From Alphaproteobacteria bacterium (lineage in GTDB: Bacteria; Pseudomonadota; Alphaproteobacteria; BOG-932; Roseiterribacteraceae): a DNA stretch of 6,495 nt. The position numbers and the translations under genes were made by a program. Below are positions 6,131 through 6,495 of this stretch, piece after piece. Below the pieces are notes generated by a model. That model had not been told where the DNA came from. It did no database searches and saw nothing but the letters and a program-made list of their open reading frames with translations. How positions within the stretch are numbered: the stretch's first letter is position 1; each line of letters begins with the position of its first letter. Where the stretch lies: contig CAJCJC010000436.1 of the NCBI GenBank assembly GCA_903970575.1, forward strand, positions 1 to 6,495, in the 5' to 3' direction.

Positions 6131-6495
6131 GACTGGGCGTTCACGAAGGCGAGCGCCGCCAGCCTGATCGCGTTCGTCTGCGCCGGGTAGGTATGCAGAA
6201 TCTCGGCGAGGCTACGCATGCCGATTCCCGCGCTCATGATGACCGCCATCTCGTTGATCATCTCGCTGGCCCTCGCCGCGCAGATCGTGGCGCCGATGAT
6301 CGTATCGGTTCCATCGCGGACATGGATTTTGACGAAGCCATCATCCTGGCTGTCGGTGATGGCGCGGTCGACGTCCTGCATCATGACCGTGAATGTCTTG
6401 ACCGGGATGGATCGCTCGCGCGCCTCCCAAATATGCATCCCGATATGGGCGATTTCAGGATCGCAAAACGTGCACCAGGGAATGGTCAGCCGGCT
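6127..6495 (-). CDS. Pyridine nucleotide-disulfide oxidoreductase, mercuric reductase/LPD-like, C-terminal end (partial)
   Basis: Only the last 122 residues are in the window; the frame is open to the right edge and the FAD and NAD domains lie outside. The visible part is the dimerisation domain. It opens with IPWCTFCDPEIAHIG, the form of the IPxxxxTDPExAxVG signature. It continues through FVKIHV and TDTIIGATICAARASEMINE, and ends with a helical tail from SLAEILHTYPAQTNAIRLAA. This matches the chromosomal FAD-containing group often annotated as mercuric reductase-like. The terminal Cys-Cys pair of true mercuric reductase is missing; the protein ends FVNAQS. The HxHPTxxE active-site motif of dihydrolipoamide dehydrogenase reads HTYPAQTN, with Tyr103 and Asn108 (fragment numbering) in place of the His and Glu. 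It is first of a coupled pair with the VOC gene. The true substrate is unknown; mercury reduction is unlikely from this end alone. Confidence 0.87.
   Translation of the reverse strand, partial: SRLTIPWCTFCDPEIAHIGMHIWEARERSIPVKTFTVMMQDVDRAITDSQDDGFVKIHVRDGTDTIIGATICAARASEMINEMAVIMSAGIGMRSLAEILHTYPAQTNAIRLAALAFVNAQS

Noticed and set aside
1..6495. Mobile element, CRISPR array, tRNA/rRNA or defence system
   Set aside because: No transposase, integrase, terminal repeats, spaced repeat array, cloverleaf or ribosomal RNA sequence was recognised. RecQ alone has complete housekeeping architecture and no defence-type partner next to it.

Overview
The window is GC-rich and packed tightly with seven protein-coding genes. 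It looks like ordinary chromosome from an alphaproteobacterium. An order close to the Hyphomicrobiales is a guess, based on the style of the PAS/HisKA kinase, the full-length RecQ and the codon bias. No RNA gene, CRISPR array, insertion sequence, integrase or phage gene is visible. I see no convincing new multi-gene system. The points of interest are altered active sites and unusually tight gene junctions.

Left part, plus strand (1-3360): the C-terminal part of a PAS-containing sensor histidine kinase that begins outside the window; a small ketosteroid-isomerase/SnoaL-like (NTF2-fold) protein with its own good ribosome binding site; and a complete RecQ DNA helicase with helicase core, zinc/RQC region and HRDC domain. 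The kinase keeps its phospho-acceptor histidine but has lost the recognisable ATP-binding boxes. The NTF2-fold protein keeps the catalytic-base aspartate of ketosteroid isomerase but not its oxyanion-hole residues.

Middle, minus strand (4733 down to 3370): a two-gene unit, a small cupin followed by an SMP-30/gluconolactonase-family hydrolase. The two are joined by an ATGA stop/start overlap and run tail-to-tail into recQ with a 9-base gap. A 96-base spacer (4734-4829) separates the cupin gene from a divergent plus-strand DoxX-type membrane protein gene and must carry the control signals for both directions.

Right part (5297-6495), minus strand: the C-terminal end of a flavin-dependent pyridine nucleotide-disulfide oxidoreductase of the mercuric reductase/dihydrolipoamide dehydrogenase family, coupled by a TTGA overlap to a protein of the vicinal oxygen chelate (VOC, glyoxalase/dioxygenase) superfamily. 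The VOC and DoxX genes converge so tightly that their stop codons share one TTAA palindrome.

Taken together, the cupin, lactonase, DoxX, VOC and flavoprotein genes suggest small-molecule or redox/detoxification metabolism. No specific substrate can be read from the sequence. All family calls come from motif recognition by eye, without database searches.
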